From a virus, in the IMG/VR virus record IMGVR_UViG_3300018049_001840, positions 1 through 41,518 of that record: a stretch of DNA of 41,518 bases, one strand, 5' to 3'. A model generated the notes under the pieces. The model was not told the origin of the DNA. It made no database searches and was given only the letters and a program-made list of their open reading frames with translations. Made by a program: the position numbers and the translations under genes. Shown here piece after piece: positions 31,801-41,518 of this stretch (position 1 is its first letter; every line of letters starts with the position of its first letter).

Positions 31801-34800
31801 ATATGATTTAAATGTTGGTGTTTTACTATATCTATCAAATTTAATTGTATTATGGAACAATCTTGCCTTGCTGTTTCCTATTCTAGCAACAGCTTTAGCA
31901 CTAAACTGTGTTTGCGTTCCAACACCGCCAACAATTTCAACAGTAGGAACACTAGTATAGCCACTTCCAAAGTCTGTTAAAACAATTTTAGTAACTTTTC
32001 TATTAGAAATATATGCTTTTGCTTTTGCGCCTGTTCCGCCGCCGCCTGAAATAATAACTTGAGGGACACTTGAATATGTGCTACCTTGATCTGTAAGTAT
32101 AATATCTGTTACTTCAAATTTGTAATTGTTAAACCATTCGTTCCATGGTTTCAAATCAATTTGAGTATCACCAAGTTTTACAGGGTTAATAGTATTAGTA
32201 TCAATATTGTAATATGGAGGTAGATCAAAATCTGATACATTTGAATTTGTATCTTCTATATTTTGATATCTACTTGTAAAGTTTCTAATTTTAGTTCTGT
32301 ACGGTTTTACTTCTTCAATATATGCTTGATATGCCGCTAGATTATCGCTACGGAAGTTAAGTTTTTGTTTTAAGTAACCAACATTATGAATAGCGTTCAA
32401 GAAACTTGTCTTAAATGCCCAGTCAACATATAATTGTTCACTGAATACATAATGTATATTAACAAAAAACAATTTATTCCAATAACCGTCTAACTCATCA
32501 ATAAACACATTATACTTCATAGCGTTTAGAATGTTTCTAAACTCTTTAGCCGCACTAGTATCATATCTATTGCTGTCATATGTTTGTGTTTTGTCATAAC
32601 CAACAGATTCAGTTTCGGTATTGTAAAACTTATTAATAATTCTAAGGGTTCCGTTTTCTCTACCAACAAGATTAAATTTTCCTTTAATCTTTGGATCTTT
32701 ATCAGTACGTTGAAGTACTGCCCAACCACCTGAACCAAAATCATCAAGTCTTAATAATTCGCCTTCATCTAGTGTTACTTCATTTTCTGCGTATAAACCA
32801 GGCAATGTTTCTTTGATTCTACTATCTTCCGAAAAGCCTTCTGACCACCAATCAATAGTTTCCCAATATTTTGTAGTATCAAATTCTTGTGTAGCCACTC
32901 TTGAGAATTGTTGCTCTCTAACACTCCAAGCATAGATGCTCCAAAAGCCGTCTACAGTACTATCAGATTGTACTAGCACACTATAAGGTCTAACAATAGC
33001 ATTCGCTGTTAAATATTTCTTACCGTTATTAGTAACTGTTACACTTGTAATTCTACCAAAACTATCAATTGTTGCTTCAGCTGTGGCTCCTTCACCTGTA
33101 CCTGTAATGGTAATTAATGGAGCTCTTCTATATCCGAAGCCTGGATCATCAATTTCAATGGTATTAACATGACCGTTGATAACATTTACTGAAAGTTTAG
33201 CATCTTTAATAGTTGATGTTGTTTGGAATCTTAATTCAGCTTCTGTATTAATTTTTACATCGTAAAGATTTTTAACTTCACTAGGTTCTTTATCAATCAT
33301 GTTTAAGAATTCATAATCGATTTCATCTGCTAGTGGTAATGTATATAATGCTTCGTTAATAAAATCTATTGTTTGTTCAACTGCTTTATTTCTATTAACA
33401 AATATGGTTTGTCTCGGACGACTTGCTGTACCATATTTGTTTTTGTCTGATAAATTAGGATCAGGAATTTGATTTCCAAGAATATCACTTCCTACAAGAC
33501 TGTCAATCCACTTTCTTTCAAGATCATTATTTGGATCTTGTTTACTTTCTTCTGTAGCAAGAACATATTCGTTATGAATTAGATTAACGTCTTGACTATT
33601 TTTATAGAACTGTATGTTAACACTAAATTCATCGTAATCTAATAAGCTCTTGAGGTTGCTTATTGTAAGTTTGTCGTTGTCTACAATGTAAGCAAAAGGA
33701 ACACCAGCATTTTCTGGATTCGAAATATAATCAGAAACTTGACTTGCGGCTAGTGTTTTAGGACTATTAATTTCAATATCTTGTTTATCCTTAACCCAGA
33801 AATAAAAACGTGTCTCTGAAATATTTCCGCTAATTGGATCAACCTTTTCTTTTATACTAAAAACACTATCGTCTGGATGTAACGGAGTTCCTGTAATTGT
33901 TGGATCATCTGAATTTGTTAAACTAGCATATTGACTTGGTCTTAGTGTTGATTCGACCCATTGATAAACATCAATTGAACTACCTTGTGCTGTACTATTC
34001 CAATTTCCGTTCCTAAATACTACATCAGATTGTTCATAAACAAGATATTTTACTTTTGATGTATCCCACCAAATTTTTCCGACCTGCTTATCTGTCCAAT
34101 GTTGTGATTCATCTTTAGTTGTTAATTCTTCATTATTAGATTCTGTATAAACAGCAGGATCAAATGGTGTTTTAAAATCAATATTTTGTTCTACAATACC
34201 AAGTATCTTTCCTTTATAAGAATCAACAACATCTATGTCAGCAATTTTTGTATAAGTTTCTTTTTCATATGCCGCAAGATTTCTAATTTTAGAAACATCA
34301 ACTTGATTAGTTTGATTTCTAATAACAGTCCATGGTTGAATACCTTCTTGTTTTTCGTACTTTTGTATTCTACCAATAACTACTTCGCTGAATGCTGGAT
34401 CTGCTGATAGATATTTTGGAGAACCTACGATAATAGTATTGTTACTTGTAGCAATTGAACGGCCAAAATCTTCATTAAAACTTAAATCATCTTCAAAAAT
34501 TTCACCGAGAACCCACTTACCACCGTATTCGTTAAACACAAATACCTTACCTGTTGTTCCTAATGGATCAGCAAAGCCGGTTATTTCTCTATCAAACTTA
34601 GTTTGATCAGTATCAAATGTAGTTGTTTCAAATGTTTGAGCACCTTCTGCTGAAACTGCTAAAGTTTTGCCATCAGGAGAAACACTTATATTCGATCCAA
34701 ATCTTTCATCAAAGTCATTTGTGTTTGATTGAATTTTTTGATTTAGTACAAATTTATTCTGACTCCAGTTGAATACAAAAACCGATCCTTGATCTCTTTC

Positions 34801-37800
34801 ATTTTTGTCTTCGTTTGGAGCGCCAACAAATAATGTATTCCCGTCCGCTGATAATGTTACTTTGTATCCAAACACATCACCAGGATTTAAACTTGAAACG
34901 TCATTCTTGTTAATTTGTTGAACAAATTCATAAACTTTGTTAGCATTTTTCTTGTATACAAATACTACGCCTGTTCTTGGCATTCCTGTATTTTGTACAA
35001 CAACCCATTTATTATCTACTTCAGGAGCATCATCAATGCTTGTTAAACTCGAATCACTATCAAGTTCATAGTATTTGTTATTTCTTCTTACAACATCGCC
35101 TTGGACATAGGTTTCAGTTGCTCTCCATACACCTCTATAACTTTCAAAATTAGATGTATCAGCATAAGGAGCACTAGATACTAATACGTTTCCGTCATCT
35201 GTCATTGATATACTGGATCCGAACTTATCTCCAATATCAATATTTTCAACTTGCTCGTCAGCTGTTCCTTGTTCAAATGACGATCCGTCATCAACATAAG
35301 CATAAACATTAGGAACAATATCTCTGTTAACAGTATTTGTTTCGTCCCAGGAATCACTAATATCTGGAGTTGTTACTCCATCAGCTGTAAAGAATTCATT
35401 TGCTTTATAATAACCGCTACCATACCAAACAATACTTCCGCTAACATAACTTCTATTGATATCAAATAATCCTACAAAAGAAGTATCTTGTAGCAATGTC
35501 CATTTATATCCGTTGTATGTGTAAAGATAAACTTTACCTCTGTCATCGCGGCTACCTGGAGCAGAAACTGCCATGTAGTAACTTTCGTCAACAGCACCAA
35601 TACTAGTTCCAAGTATTTTAATTTGGTCTCCGATAACGTATCCAGAGCCTGCTACACTAATTGTAGTGTTATATGCTCCATCTTTTCTTTCAACGTTAAA
35701 GATTGCGCCGGTTCCTGGATTTGATACATCTTCCGGACTAACGTCTAAGAATGTTCCTGATCCACTAGCAGGAGTTCCTGTAAATTCAATACCTATTGCC
35801 GCTGTTCCTGTATAAGAGAAGAATTGAATTTCACCTTCTCTTTTAGTTGGGAAAGGTCCTACTTGTCCGTCGTCAGTAACTTGATTTACTCTAATTGTAA
35901 TATCATTTTCAGGTGATAAACCGCCTACTGTATTTCCAGGGATTACTATAACAGTTCCTGTAGTATACGTAATTAAATTTCCGCTGTTGTCTTTTTCGTC
36001 CCAATCGACCCAGTTACCTGTTCCAAAATTAGGATCGTTAGTATCATCTATATATCTTACATTAAATGGGAATCCAGAAACTCTTTCCCAAAACTCAGGT
36101 GATCTATCAGGAAATATAGTTTCGTAAGAACTATAAGCAGTTGCATCTGTGCCAGGTGTGACATTTGTTACTGTTTTTAATACATTCCAATATTGAGAAC
36201 TATTAGCAGGAAACTTAACTACATCACCTTCATAATATGTTGATGTACTATTCCATACACCTTTATCAATATTTGTATCTTTGATACAAGCATAGAAGAA
36301 ATTATTGAATCTTACAATACTTCTTTGCTTATATCCATTACCTGGTTGTACTTTTACTGCTCCGTCCTGTCTAAGTCTTACATTATAAACATCTTTGTTT
36401 TTAGTAACAGTAAACAATGCTGTTTCAGATACTGGAGTACTAACAATTCCTGTAATATTATTAAATGTATCAGCACCTAAAATTGAACCATTTTCGTCAA
36501 CGGCTTTAACAACAATTACAATATCGTTATTAGATGTACCTGATGCTGGTTGCCCGCCTACTCTAGTTCCTTGAATGTATAATCTATCTCCAACAGTGTA
36601 TCCTGATCCTCCAGTTCTTACACTAACATCATATGTTGGTATACCTGTTGATCTTGTAATATCAAATGTAGCATTAATACCAGAACTACTAACATCAATG
36701 CCGCTAACATTTTCAAATAGAGCATCATTTAAACCACTTGTTCCGTCTGACTTAACAGAAATAATTCCACCAACAGCATCAATTTCATTTACAGTTAGTG
36801 TTACATCGCCGCTGGTTCCTTCAATACCTTCTAGTTTTCCTATTGAAACAGAAGCGCCAAAATTTTCACCATGTGCTTGTCTTGGACTTACTAAACTATT
36901 TCGTAATATCCATTGGCCGTTTGAATACTCATAAATGTCAACACCACCTTGTCTAGAATATCCTTTATTTGCTAAAAATAATTCTCCTCCAAGTGGGTTT
37001 GCTTGTGGTAATTCAACTGGTTTCCAATCTTCGCTTGAAAGATCAATACTACTTCCATCACCAAATACTCTTACTTTTGCTTCATATAATTTTCCAGCAT
37101 ACAATACAGTATCACCTGGTTCGTAGTTAGCATCTGGATCAAATTTTTCTTGATAGTTGCTTGGAATATAACTTGCTTTTGGTGATCCAACAACTAACCA
37201 ACGCCCATCTTTACTTGCTGTAAGTACTTCAGCATACGCACCTAAGTAAGCAGATTGTAATCCGCTTTTTGGCGTAAGAATTTGTAAAGGTATTAAACCT
37301 GATTCTCCGTCTGAATAAACAACTACAGCTGAGTCTCTAATGACGTCGCCAGTGGTGACCGGCGCACCGGGGTTACCTACAATAGTTTGATTTAATTCAG
37401 GAACAAACGACACAGCACTACCAGTTCCGGTTGGAAAAGCAATACCGTATTCTGAAATTTGTGTTACTTTATATTGTTTGTTTCTTTCTACTACTTCCCA
37501 ATTTCCGTTATCTTCATTTTTATCAATAAAAACTTTAGAACCGACTGGTAGTTTAGCAAAACCTTTGTTTACTAGTTCTTCGTAAGATGCTACTCGTACA
37601 CTTTCAAAATAACTTATAAAAGAAAATGAGCTTTCGTCAACTTCTGGTTCTTCTCTAAATCCTGTAATAGCAATTATAATATCTGTAAGTGTTACGCCAG
37701 CAATTTGGAAAAATCCGTTTAGTCCCTGGACCCCAGTTATTCCAACAATTTGTCCTACTTTAAAGTCATGTACTCTATTACATTTTAAAACCAATCTATC

Positions 37801-40800
37801 AACATCTGGTGCTTCAACATCATATATTGAAACGTTACTAATAACATATCTATAAACATTCCACGATCCTGGCTCAAATGTTGTCCAGACGTTGTCACCA
37901 TGTTTAAAATTATCAAACGGAACAGTATTATCTAAAAGTTCGGTTAATTCATTTCTTATAAACTGTACATCACTTGAAAATATGTAACCTGCTGAATTAA
38001 CAGGAACCTCAAACCTTTTGGTAGGGAATTTAAAACTTGTATTTGCTAATTGATAATCATTATCATTTAATAAAATATAGTTTTGAAAATCGACTACACT
38101 AAATTCGCTACCATTTAATAAAACTGGTTGCGGATTTAATTTAAAGTCACTTACTTTTAAATCAAACTCAACTTCGTTAATTTGATCTGTGCCGCCAATT
38201 GAACCTAATCTAAATGCCCATTCTTCGTCTAGCACTATTTTATCATCGTCAATTTCGCTGACTTTATCAAAAACTTTTTTAATTGCGTTATTGGAGCCTT
38301 TTTCTCTACTAAAGCCTTGATACAACTTAAATTGTGATACTGTATCTTCAGCAATTTCCTGTAGATATTCTCTAGGTTGAAAACCTACTGTATGTCTTGC
38401 TAGTTCTTTTTGCTTTGAATCTATTCCTTCAATGCTGGTTTCGTAATAATCTTCAATTTGACTTATTCTATAATCAAAGTTTGGAACCAAACCTGACTCA
38501 GGAAGGTTATCTAATAGATCCCAATATGATCTATCAAATTTGTCTGTACCCTTTTGAAACTTTTTACTTACATAATAAAATTCTTTAAATTGTACAATGT
38601 CACCAATTTTGTAATCTGTAAATTTTTTCCAAGAGCTAATGTTTACTCTATCAAATATAAATCCTGGAGAAGTATAGTTACCATCCCAATCGACGGTTCT
38701 AAATCCTTTGCTCTTAATTCTTTCTTGTCTATAACCAGGTCCTTTATCAAAAAGAACATCATTAAAAACAGTCTTGTCATCAAAAATAGTAACGTGTTCT
38801 TTTTGTATATAATTAATTTCAGCAAAATATATTCCTTGAGTATTATCCTGCGGAGAAATTAGTAATTCATTAATTCCTCTATATACATCAATATCAGTAG
38901 CATCTATTTTTGTGCCGTCAGCTTTTAAAATATTATAATCATAAAAACTATCAAGAATGTTGTCTGCTACAGAACCAATATTTTGGAATCGCAATAAAGT
39001 TGCTCCAGGACTTACTGAAAGTATACTTCCTACTGCCCAGTTATGTGTAGTCCAGAAAAGAAACTCTTTGACTGATGTTTCCCAATTTTGTACAACACCA
39101 AGTTCTTCATTATATTGATCAAAAACCATCCCTTGGGAATTAAGGAAAGCTCCATAACCTAATAAGAAATCAACAACTTCTTGTATATTTCCAAATACAT
39201 GATCATAATTTAAAGTAAGAGTATCGACTTCATTGAACTTTGTTCTCTTGATTGCTCTTGCTCCGCCGGTAATTGGAACATTGTCTATTGCTGTCCAAAA
39301 ATTAGCTTCAAATATTTCTCCAGACGTATGTGCTTGTATTGCTCTAAAAAATTGATTTTGATTTCTTACTAACGTTCCTTTTGAATAAAAAGATTCAGCA
39401 CTCCAATCAACAAAGCCTTCACTTACACCGCCGACATCTAATACAGGATCATTTTGCTGAGCAAAGAAACTAAAGTAATTAAAAATCGAATTTAATTGAT
39501 CGTAACCGCTTACTTTATAGCCGCCAGCAACTCTTTCAATTAACACACCGCTGTATCTTGTTGTAAACTGAGGAGAACTAGAATTAAAGAATATTTCATA
39601 GTTTTCTGTTGGAACAAAAATACCAGTTTGTGTACTTTGAGGATTTTTACTATCTAAAAGATATTGCTGTTGAGCTTTATCAACAAACCCTTTCATTCTT
39701 GTGCTTAATTGAATGTCTAAGTTTTCGTACAAATCAATTATATCTTGTTTTGTTTTAGCGTTTGATTTTAGATAGTTTACAACAAAGCAAACCAATCCAT
39801 CTGATCTAGAAGTAGAATTTACAGCCCTGATAATATCATCATTTGTTAAAAAAGTATTTGTAGTTTTACTAACAAGTTGTCCTACATTGTTTTTCTTAAA
39901 AATATTTCTATCTAGGTTTAAACTAATAGTTTCGAAAGGTCTCAACAAACATGCCGCAATTATTTGAGCATAAGGATAAACACTGCTACGTCTCCACGCA
40001 TGTTCAACCGGAGATATATCTCCAAATGAAAAGTCTGCTGTATAATCAGTTGAATAATCAATAATACTGTCTGATTCTAAAGGAGTTAATAAATTACCAT
40101 CTTTATCAACAGGCAAAAATTCTAATAATCTCGGACGAATATATCTTTTATGGGTTCCTGCTCTTTCGCCATGTCTAATAATGCCGTCTCTAAGATCTTC
40201 CCACAATAATAAATTATTTGAAGTATATGGTGCTTGACCATACTCATCTTCCCACCAACTTGGTTTTTCTGTAAAACCTAACATCTCCCAAGGCGCGGTA
40301 TGAGGAGTTTGGGTATCATAAAGATATTGATAAATGCCTCTCCAGTGTGCGGGCATTTTTTGTTCTCTTAAAATATCTAAATTTTGATTATATGTCCAAG
40401 TAAATTGATTTTCAGGATCATGATAAGCATTTTCATAGATATCAATATTTTTTACTAGAGGCCATCTCAAAAACTCTAGCTCTAAGATATCATCTACTTG
40501 CTTTTTAGTAAATGTTCCTGTGTTTTCGTATCCGCCAAATAAACTGTCAATATCTAAAATTTCAGGATTATATTTTTGTTTAATATTATTATAAATTCTT
40601 TTTTCAAACTCTAGTACTAACTCATCTCTAAAATCATCATAAGCAACAGTTAAACTACCATCGTGTCCTCTGATTAATTTTTGAGGTTTAGCAAACGTAT
40701 TGTCAACAAAAATTCTTGGAACCCAAGATTTTGTTAATCCTAAACTTGTTGGTGTTTCAGGAATAAATGTAAATGACGTTGAATAAAATTCTTTAATTTC

Positions 40801-41518
40801 TAACAGTTCGCCTTCATTTAAATCTCTAGTAATTCTAACAAAACTAAACTCGCTGTCAAAAACATAATCTACACCGTGTACTAATTGTACATTATCTATA
40901 TAAAGGTATACTGCTTTAGTCGACGCTGTTTCTAAATCAAACTTTTCAGTTAGAGAAAATGTTTTAATTCCAGTATCTTCGACAGTATACTTTGTCGTTT
41001 TATTTGCTCCGCTACCAATCATATCACTATTAGAATATGGATTAGTTTCAGGCTTTACTCCGCTAATTTTAGAAATTATTGTATCTAAGAAAGAAACTAC
41101 ATTCTCTCCGTCAAATGGCAATGTTATTGATAATTTTAAGATATTACTTTTATAATTTTCATATTCTCTTGCTGCATATCTTAATGACTTAACAATATTA
41201 ATATTTTTATCACACAATAACGGTAACGAAGTTGCCGCAACAGAAATATATTTTAAGAATCGCTGTCCTCTATGTTGATAACCTGCTAGATCTCTAAGAT
41301 TGCTTTCACCTGGAAACTTCCCTGAAAACTCATCAGTGTAATCGACCATTGATCTTAAATGATCAGTTGCTTGTCCTAGTGTAAAAGAATTAAGTTCTTG
41401 ATTTAAGGGATTTCTTTCTAGATTTTTAGGAAATTCATAAAATCCTAAATTAGGTTCATCATCCGAAAATACTTTAAGAGTTACAGTATCCCCTGCTGAA
41501 AAATCTATAGTATCAAAA
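28858..41518 (-). CDS. giant virion structural protein, 5'-partial at right edge
   Basis: At least 4,219 codons. The Met at 41349 is not the start: the frame stays open for 56 more codons to the window edge. Positions here count from that Met. W-YxxGDxV-YY segments resembling carbohydrate-binding module 5/12 recur near residues 650, 905, 1400, 1700, 1960 and 2075 (e.g. YEPGDTVLYAGKLYEAKV). FG-GAP-like propeller blades lie at about 1380-2320 (FGYKVTLSADGNTLFVGAPN, FGSNISVSPDGKTLAVSAEG). GSGY-type glycine strands include GSGYTVGDRLYIQGT. The C-terminal part has GIVTINGEKIQYLTKSGNEL. This is the makeup of giant tail or fibre proteins of marine myophages; sugar binding is inferred. Confidence 0.85.
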   Translation of the reverse strand, partial: FDTIDFSAGDTVTLKVFSDDEPNLGFYEFPKNLERNPLNQELNSFTLGQATDHLRSMVDYTDEFSGKFPGESNLRDLAGYQHRGQRFLKYISVAATSLPLLCDKNINIVKSLRYAAREYENYKSNILKLSITLPFDGENVVSFLDTIISKISGVKPETNPYSNSDMIGSGANKTTKYTVEDTGIKTFSLTEKFDLETASTKAVYLYIDNVQLVHGVDYVFDSEFSFVRITRDLNEGELLEIKEFYSTSFTFIPETPTSLGLTKSWVPRIFVDNTFAKPQKLIRGHDGSLTVAYDDFRDELVLEFEKRIYNNIKQKYNPEILDIDSLFGGYENTGTFTKKQVDDILELEFLRWPLVKNIDIYENAYHDPENQFTWTYNQNLDILREQKMPAHWRGIYQYLYDTQTPHTAPWEMLGFTEKPSWWEDEYGQAPYTSNNLLLWEDLRDGIIRHGERAGTHKRYIRPRLLEFLPVDKDGNLLTPLESDSIIDYSTDYTADFSFGDISPVEHAWRRSSVYPYAQIIAACLLRPFETISLNLDRNIFKKNNVGQLVSKTTNTFLTNDDIIRAVNSTSRSDGLVCFVVNYLKSNAKTKQDIIDLYENLDIQLSTRMKGFVDKAQQQYLLDSKNPQSTQTGIFVPTENYEIFFNSSSPQFTTRYSGVLIERVAGGYKVSGYDQLNSIFNYFSFFAQQNDPVLDVGGVSEGFVDWSAESFYSKGTLVRNQNQFFRAIQAHTSGEIFEANFWTAIDNVPITGGARAIKRTKFNEVDTLTLNYDHVFGNIQEVVDFLLGYGAFLNSQGMVFDQYNEELGVVQNWETSVKEFLFWTTHNWAVGSILSVSPGATLLRFQNIGSVADNILDSFYDYNILKADGTKIDATDIDVYRGINELLISPQDNTQGIYFAEINYIQKEHVTIFDDKTVFNDVLFDKGPGYRQERIKSKGFRTVDWDGNYTSPGFIFDRVNISSWKKFTDYKIGDIVQFKEFYYVSKKFQKGTDKFDRSYWDLLDNLPESGLVPNFDYRISQIEDYYETSIEGIDSKQKELARHTVGFQPREYLQEIAEDTVSQFKLYQGFSREKGSNNAIKKVFDKVSEIDDDKIVLDEEWAFRLGSIGGTDQINEVEFDLKVSDFKLNPQPVLLNGSEFSVVDFQNYILLNDNDYQLANTSFKFPTKRFEVPVNSAGYIFSSDVQFIRNELTELLDNTVPFDNFKHGDNVWTTFEPGSWNVYRYVISNVSIYDVEAPDVDRLVLKCNRVHDFKVGQIVGITGVQGLNGFFQIAGVTLTDIIIAITGFREEPEVDESSFSFISYFESVRVASYEELVNKGFAKLPVGSKVFIDKNEDNGNWEVVERNKQYKVTQISEYGIAFPTGTGSAVSFVPELNQTIVGNPGAPVTTGDVIRDSAVVVYSDGESGLIPLQILTPKSGLQSAYLGAYAEVLTASKDGRWLVVGSPKASYIPSNYQEKFDPDANYEPGDTVLYAGKLYEAKVRVFGDGSSIDLSSEDWKPVELPQANPLGGELFLANKGYSRQGGVDIYEYSNGQWILRNSLVSPRQAHGENFGASVSIGKLEGIEGTSGDVTLTVNEIDAVGGIISVKSDGTSGLNDALFENVSGIDVSSSGINATFDITRSTGIPTYDVSVRTGGSGYTVGDRLYIQGTRVGGQPASGTSNNDIVIVVKAVDENGSILGADTFNNITGIVSTPVSETALFTVTKNKDVYNVRLRQDGAVKVQPGNGYKQRSIVRFNNFFYACIKDTNIDKGVWNSTSTYYEGDVVKFPANSSQYWNVLKTVTNVTPGTDATAYSSYETIFPDRSPEFWERVSGFPFNVRYIDDTNDPNFGTGNWVDWDEKDNSGNLITYTTGTVIVIPGNTVGGLSPENDITIRVNQVTDDGQVGPFPTKREGEIQFFSYTGTAAIGIEFTGTPASGSGTFLDVSPEDVSNPGTGAIFNVERKDGAYNTTISVAGSGYVIGDQIKILGTSIGAVDESYYMAVSAPGSRDDRGKVYLYTYNGYKWTLLQDTSFVGLFDINRSYVSGSIVWYGSGYYKANEFFTADGVTTPDISDSWDETNTVNRDIVPNVYAYVDDGSSFEQGTADEQVENIDIGDKFGSSISMTDDGNVLVSSAPYADTSNFESYRGVWRATETYVQGDVVRRNNKYYELDSDSSLTSIDDAPEVDNKWVVVQNTGMPRTGVVFVYKKNANKVYEFVQQINKNDVSSLNPGDVFGYKVTLSADGNTLFVGAPNEDKNERDQGSVFVFNWSQNKFVLNQKIQSNTNDFDERFGSNISVSPDGKTLAVSAEGAQTFETTTFDTDQTKFDREITGFADPLGTTGKVFVFNEYGGKWVLGEIFEDDLSFNEDFGRSIATSNNTIIVGSPKYLSADPAFSEVVIGRIQKYEKQEGIQPWTVIRNQTNQVDVSKIRNLAAYEKETYTKIADIDVVDSYKGKILGIVEQNIDFKTPFDPAVYTESNNEELTTKDESQHWTDKQVGKIWWDTSKVKYLVYEQSDVVFRNGNWNSTAQGSSIDVYQWVESTLRPSQYASLTNSDDPTITGTPLHPDDSVFSIKEKVDPISGNISETRFYFWVKDKQDIEINSPKTLAASQVSDYISNPENAGVPFAYIVDNDKLTISNLKSLLDYDEFSVNIQFYKNSQDVNLIHNEYVLATEESKQDPNNDLERKWIDSLVGSDILGNQIPDPNLSDKNKYGTASRPRQTIFVNRNKAVEQTIDFINEALYTLPLADEIDYEFLNMIDKEPSEVKNLYDVKINTEAELRFQTTSTIKDAKLSVNVINGHVNTIEIDDPGFGYRRAPLITITGTGEGATAEATIDSFGRITSVTVTNNGKKYLTANAIVRPYSVLVQSDSTVDGFWSIYAWSVREQQFSRVATQEFDTTKYWETIDWWSEGFSEDSRIKETLPGLYAENEVTLDEGELLRLDDFGSGGWAVLQRTDKDPKIKGKFNLVGRENGTLRIINKFYNTETESVGYDKTQTYDSNRYDTSAAKEFRNILNAMKYNVFIDELDGYWNKLFFVNIHYVFSEQLYVDWAFKTSFLNAIHNVGYLKQKLNFRSDNLAAYQAYIEEVKPYRTKIRNFTSRYQNIEDTNSNVSDFDLPPYYNIDTNTINPVKLGDTQIDLKPWNEWFNNYKFEVTDIILTDQGSTYSSVPQVIISGGGGTGAKAKAYISNRKVTKIVLTDFGSGYTSVPTVEIVGGVGTQTQFSAKAVARIGNSKARLFHNTIKFDRYSKTPTFKSYSSNERFIETETFTGTGRLTTFDLKYPSTLDKSAITVFVDSQQQFVSDYNITLYTKVINDITVLKGRLTLLTAAPDGSVITIKYEKNDEILDSLNRIDKYYKPTDGMLGIDKTIPDDGSEITTDYSQLVTGMDYGGVIVQGATFDVGAGWDALPWFTEGWDTAESNSKDFYIAADDSTHEFVLPEVPESGKIYNIYIRRKGETKTTRLDDPNYGTSNQTNDDAIMTSFVGDGSTNVITIPIPDEGIYVNDGDVLIFRPVESDGSLDIQSANYLDAEVSGGTLLGATPYSTATGILPEEIVIDGEKFISPEQVPAPEENVPGQVLESLSIRVFHTDRFGAPSVLSRIYTADGTETVYKIDQHILENSNLLVFVNKTKQEIDVDYTIDYNNNQIRFITAPNNTDIIEVFSLGVGGVELLDVREYNGDGQTRYFLTGAPFESTGKVFATIDGVATNVGFVNSNGVVNQTDNTLVEFGKPPKTNSLIQIVVLSEESGQAESIVRINEERITLTPGTKTYPIQFFETLGSRDDSNIIVEYNGSLLRSVDSTYYVYQDNDTINLNDDPVIGSGTIVPTQIKVFLNGEPLRDALDYNFDGANNSITLIVDANKGDIVQVENLKDSNYEIVNGNIVFSPLYVIQAGDYIDVTWFTRYTEVDIVRDVYTGNQNSYKLQRSINNISNVWVYKNGVRLTPNIDFYVGGANNAVYLKNSTLETDIIETLTYSNKIYNNPISYEISRDVLNRNSYHRYQLINVELAENLNYYDTVVKLTDASKLPVPATGQPGIVTINGEKIQYLTKSGNELQNIRRGVYGTSIRTVHEKGTIVIDTSYTEQIPYNDEQDKVDFVSDGSSLLVGPLDYVPVKGADFDVTNTSIPDGYGRCDNIEVFVGGRRLRKDAFKLYDATKAAYSPDGDVQYDAEFSVDGINEYVRLTDPVDPGTRITIIRRTGRTWHDRGDTTVSNGVSLSEATSPVARFLQNSSTELPE

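Overview
The window looks like part of the genome of a marine T4-superfamily myophage of the kind that infects SAR11 or picocyanobacteria. The grounds are a visibly A+T-rich sequence, wall-to-wall short overlapping genes, T4-style late promoters (NATAAATA), a T4 RNase H-like 5'-3' exonuclease, ThyX, a phage-type QueE, many small proteins of the sort seen in T4-like cyanophages and pelagiphages, and a large block of tail-fibre genes. The host assignment is inference: no photosynthesis gene, tRNA, integrase or other host-diagnostic gene is visible.

Left arm (1-10653, all on the + strand): small accessory and nucleotide-related genes, mostly joined by ATGA/GTGA-type overlaps. In order: a cupin-like protein, a purine-type phosphoribosyltransferase, a glutathione peroxidase, a 51-aa ORF, an MBD4/EndoIII-like HhH-GPD DNA glycosylase, an unknown, a HIT hydrolase, a small helical protein, two overlapping SGNH-hydrolase-like genes, a 52-aa membrane peptide, an AbrB-like small protein, QueE behind a perfect sigma70 consensus promoter, a conserved unknown, the exonuclease, more small phage proteins (a late-type promoter precedes the gene at 7789), and thyX.

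Middle (10616-16040, - strand): a leftward cassette of a twitch-type radical SAM protein, two paralogous GT-A-like proteins, an unknown, a second pair of paralogous glycosyltransferase-like proteins and a small phage protein. It runs head-on into thyX; the two coding regions overlap by 38 bp and a hairpin terminator sits inside the radical SAM gene. A glycan or surface-modification role for the virion or host is a reasonable inference, but the substrate is unknown. This cassette is the best candidate for an undescribed system in the window.

Right part (16109-41518, - strand): late structural genes. Transcription runs from a giant protein, which remains open at the right edge (at least 4,219 codons), through a 209-aa structural protein and five fibre-like proteins that share an N-terminal module but differ at their C-termini (one has a tail-collar tip, one a YADLAEKY-type C-terminal domain). 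Two fibre-assembly-chaperone-like proteins and a 2-oxoglutarate/Fe(II) oxygenase-like protein lie between the fibre genes, and a 417-aa structural protein ends the block. Three late-promoter octamers punctuate this block, and each contains the TAA stop codon of the gene upstream. No gap longer than about 70 bp lacks a gene. No CRISPR array, IS element, tRNA, reverse transcriptase or attachment site was recognised.
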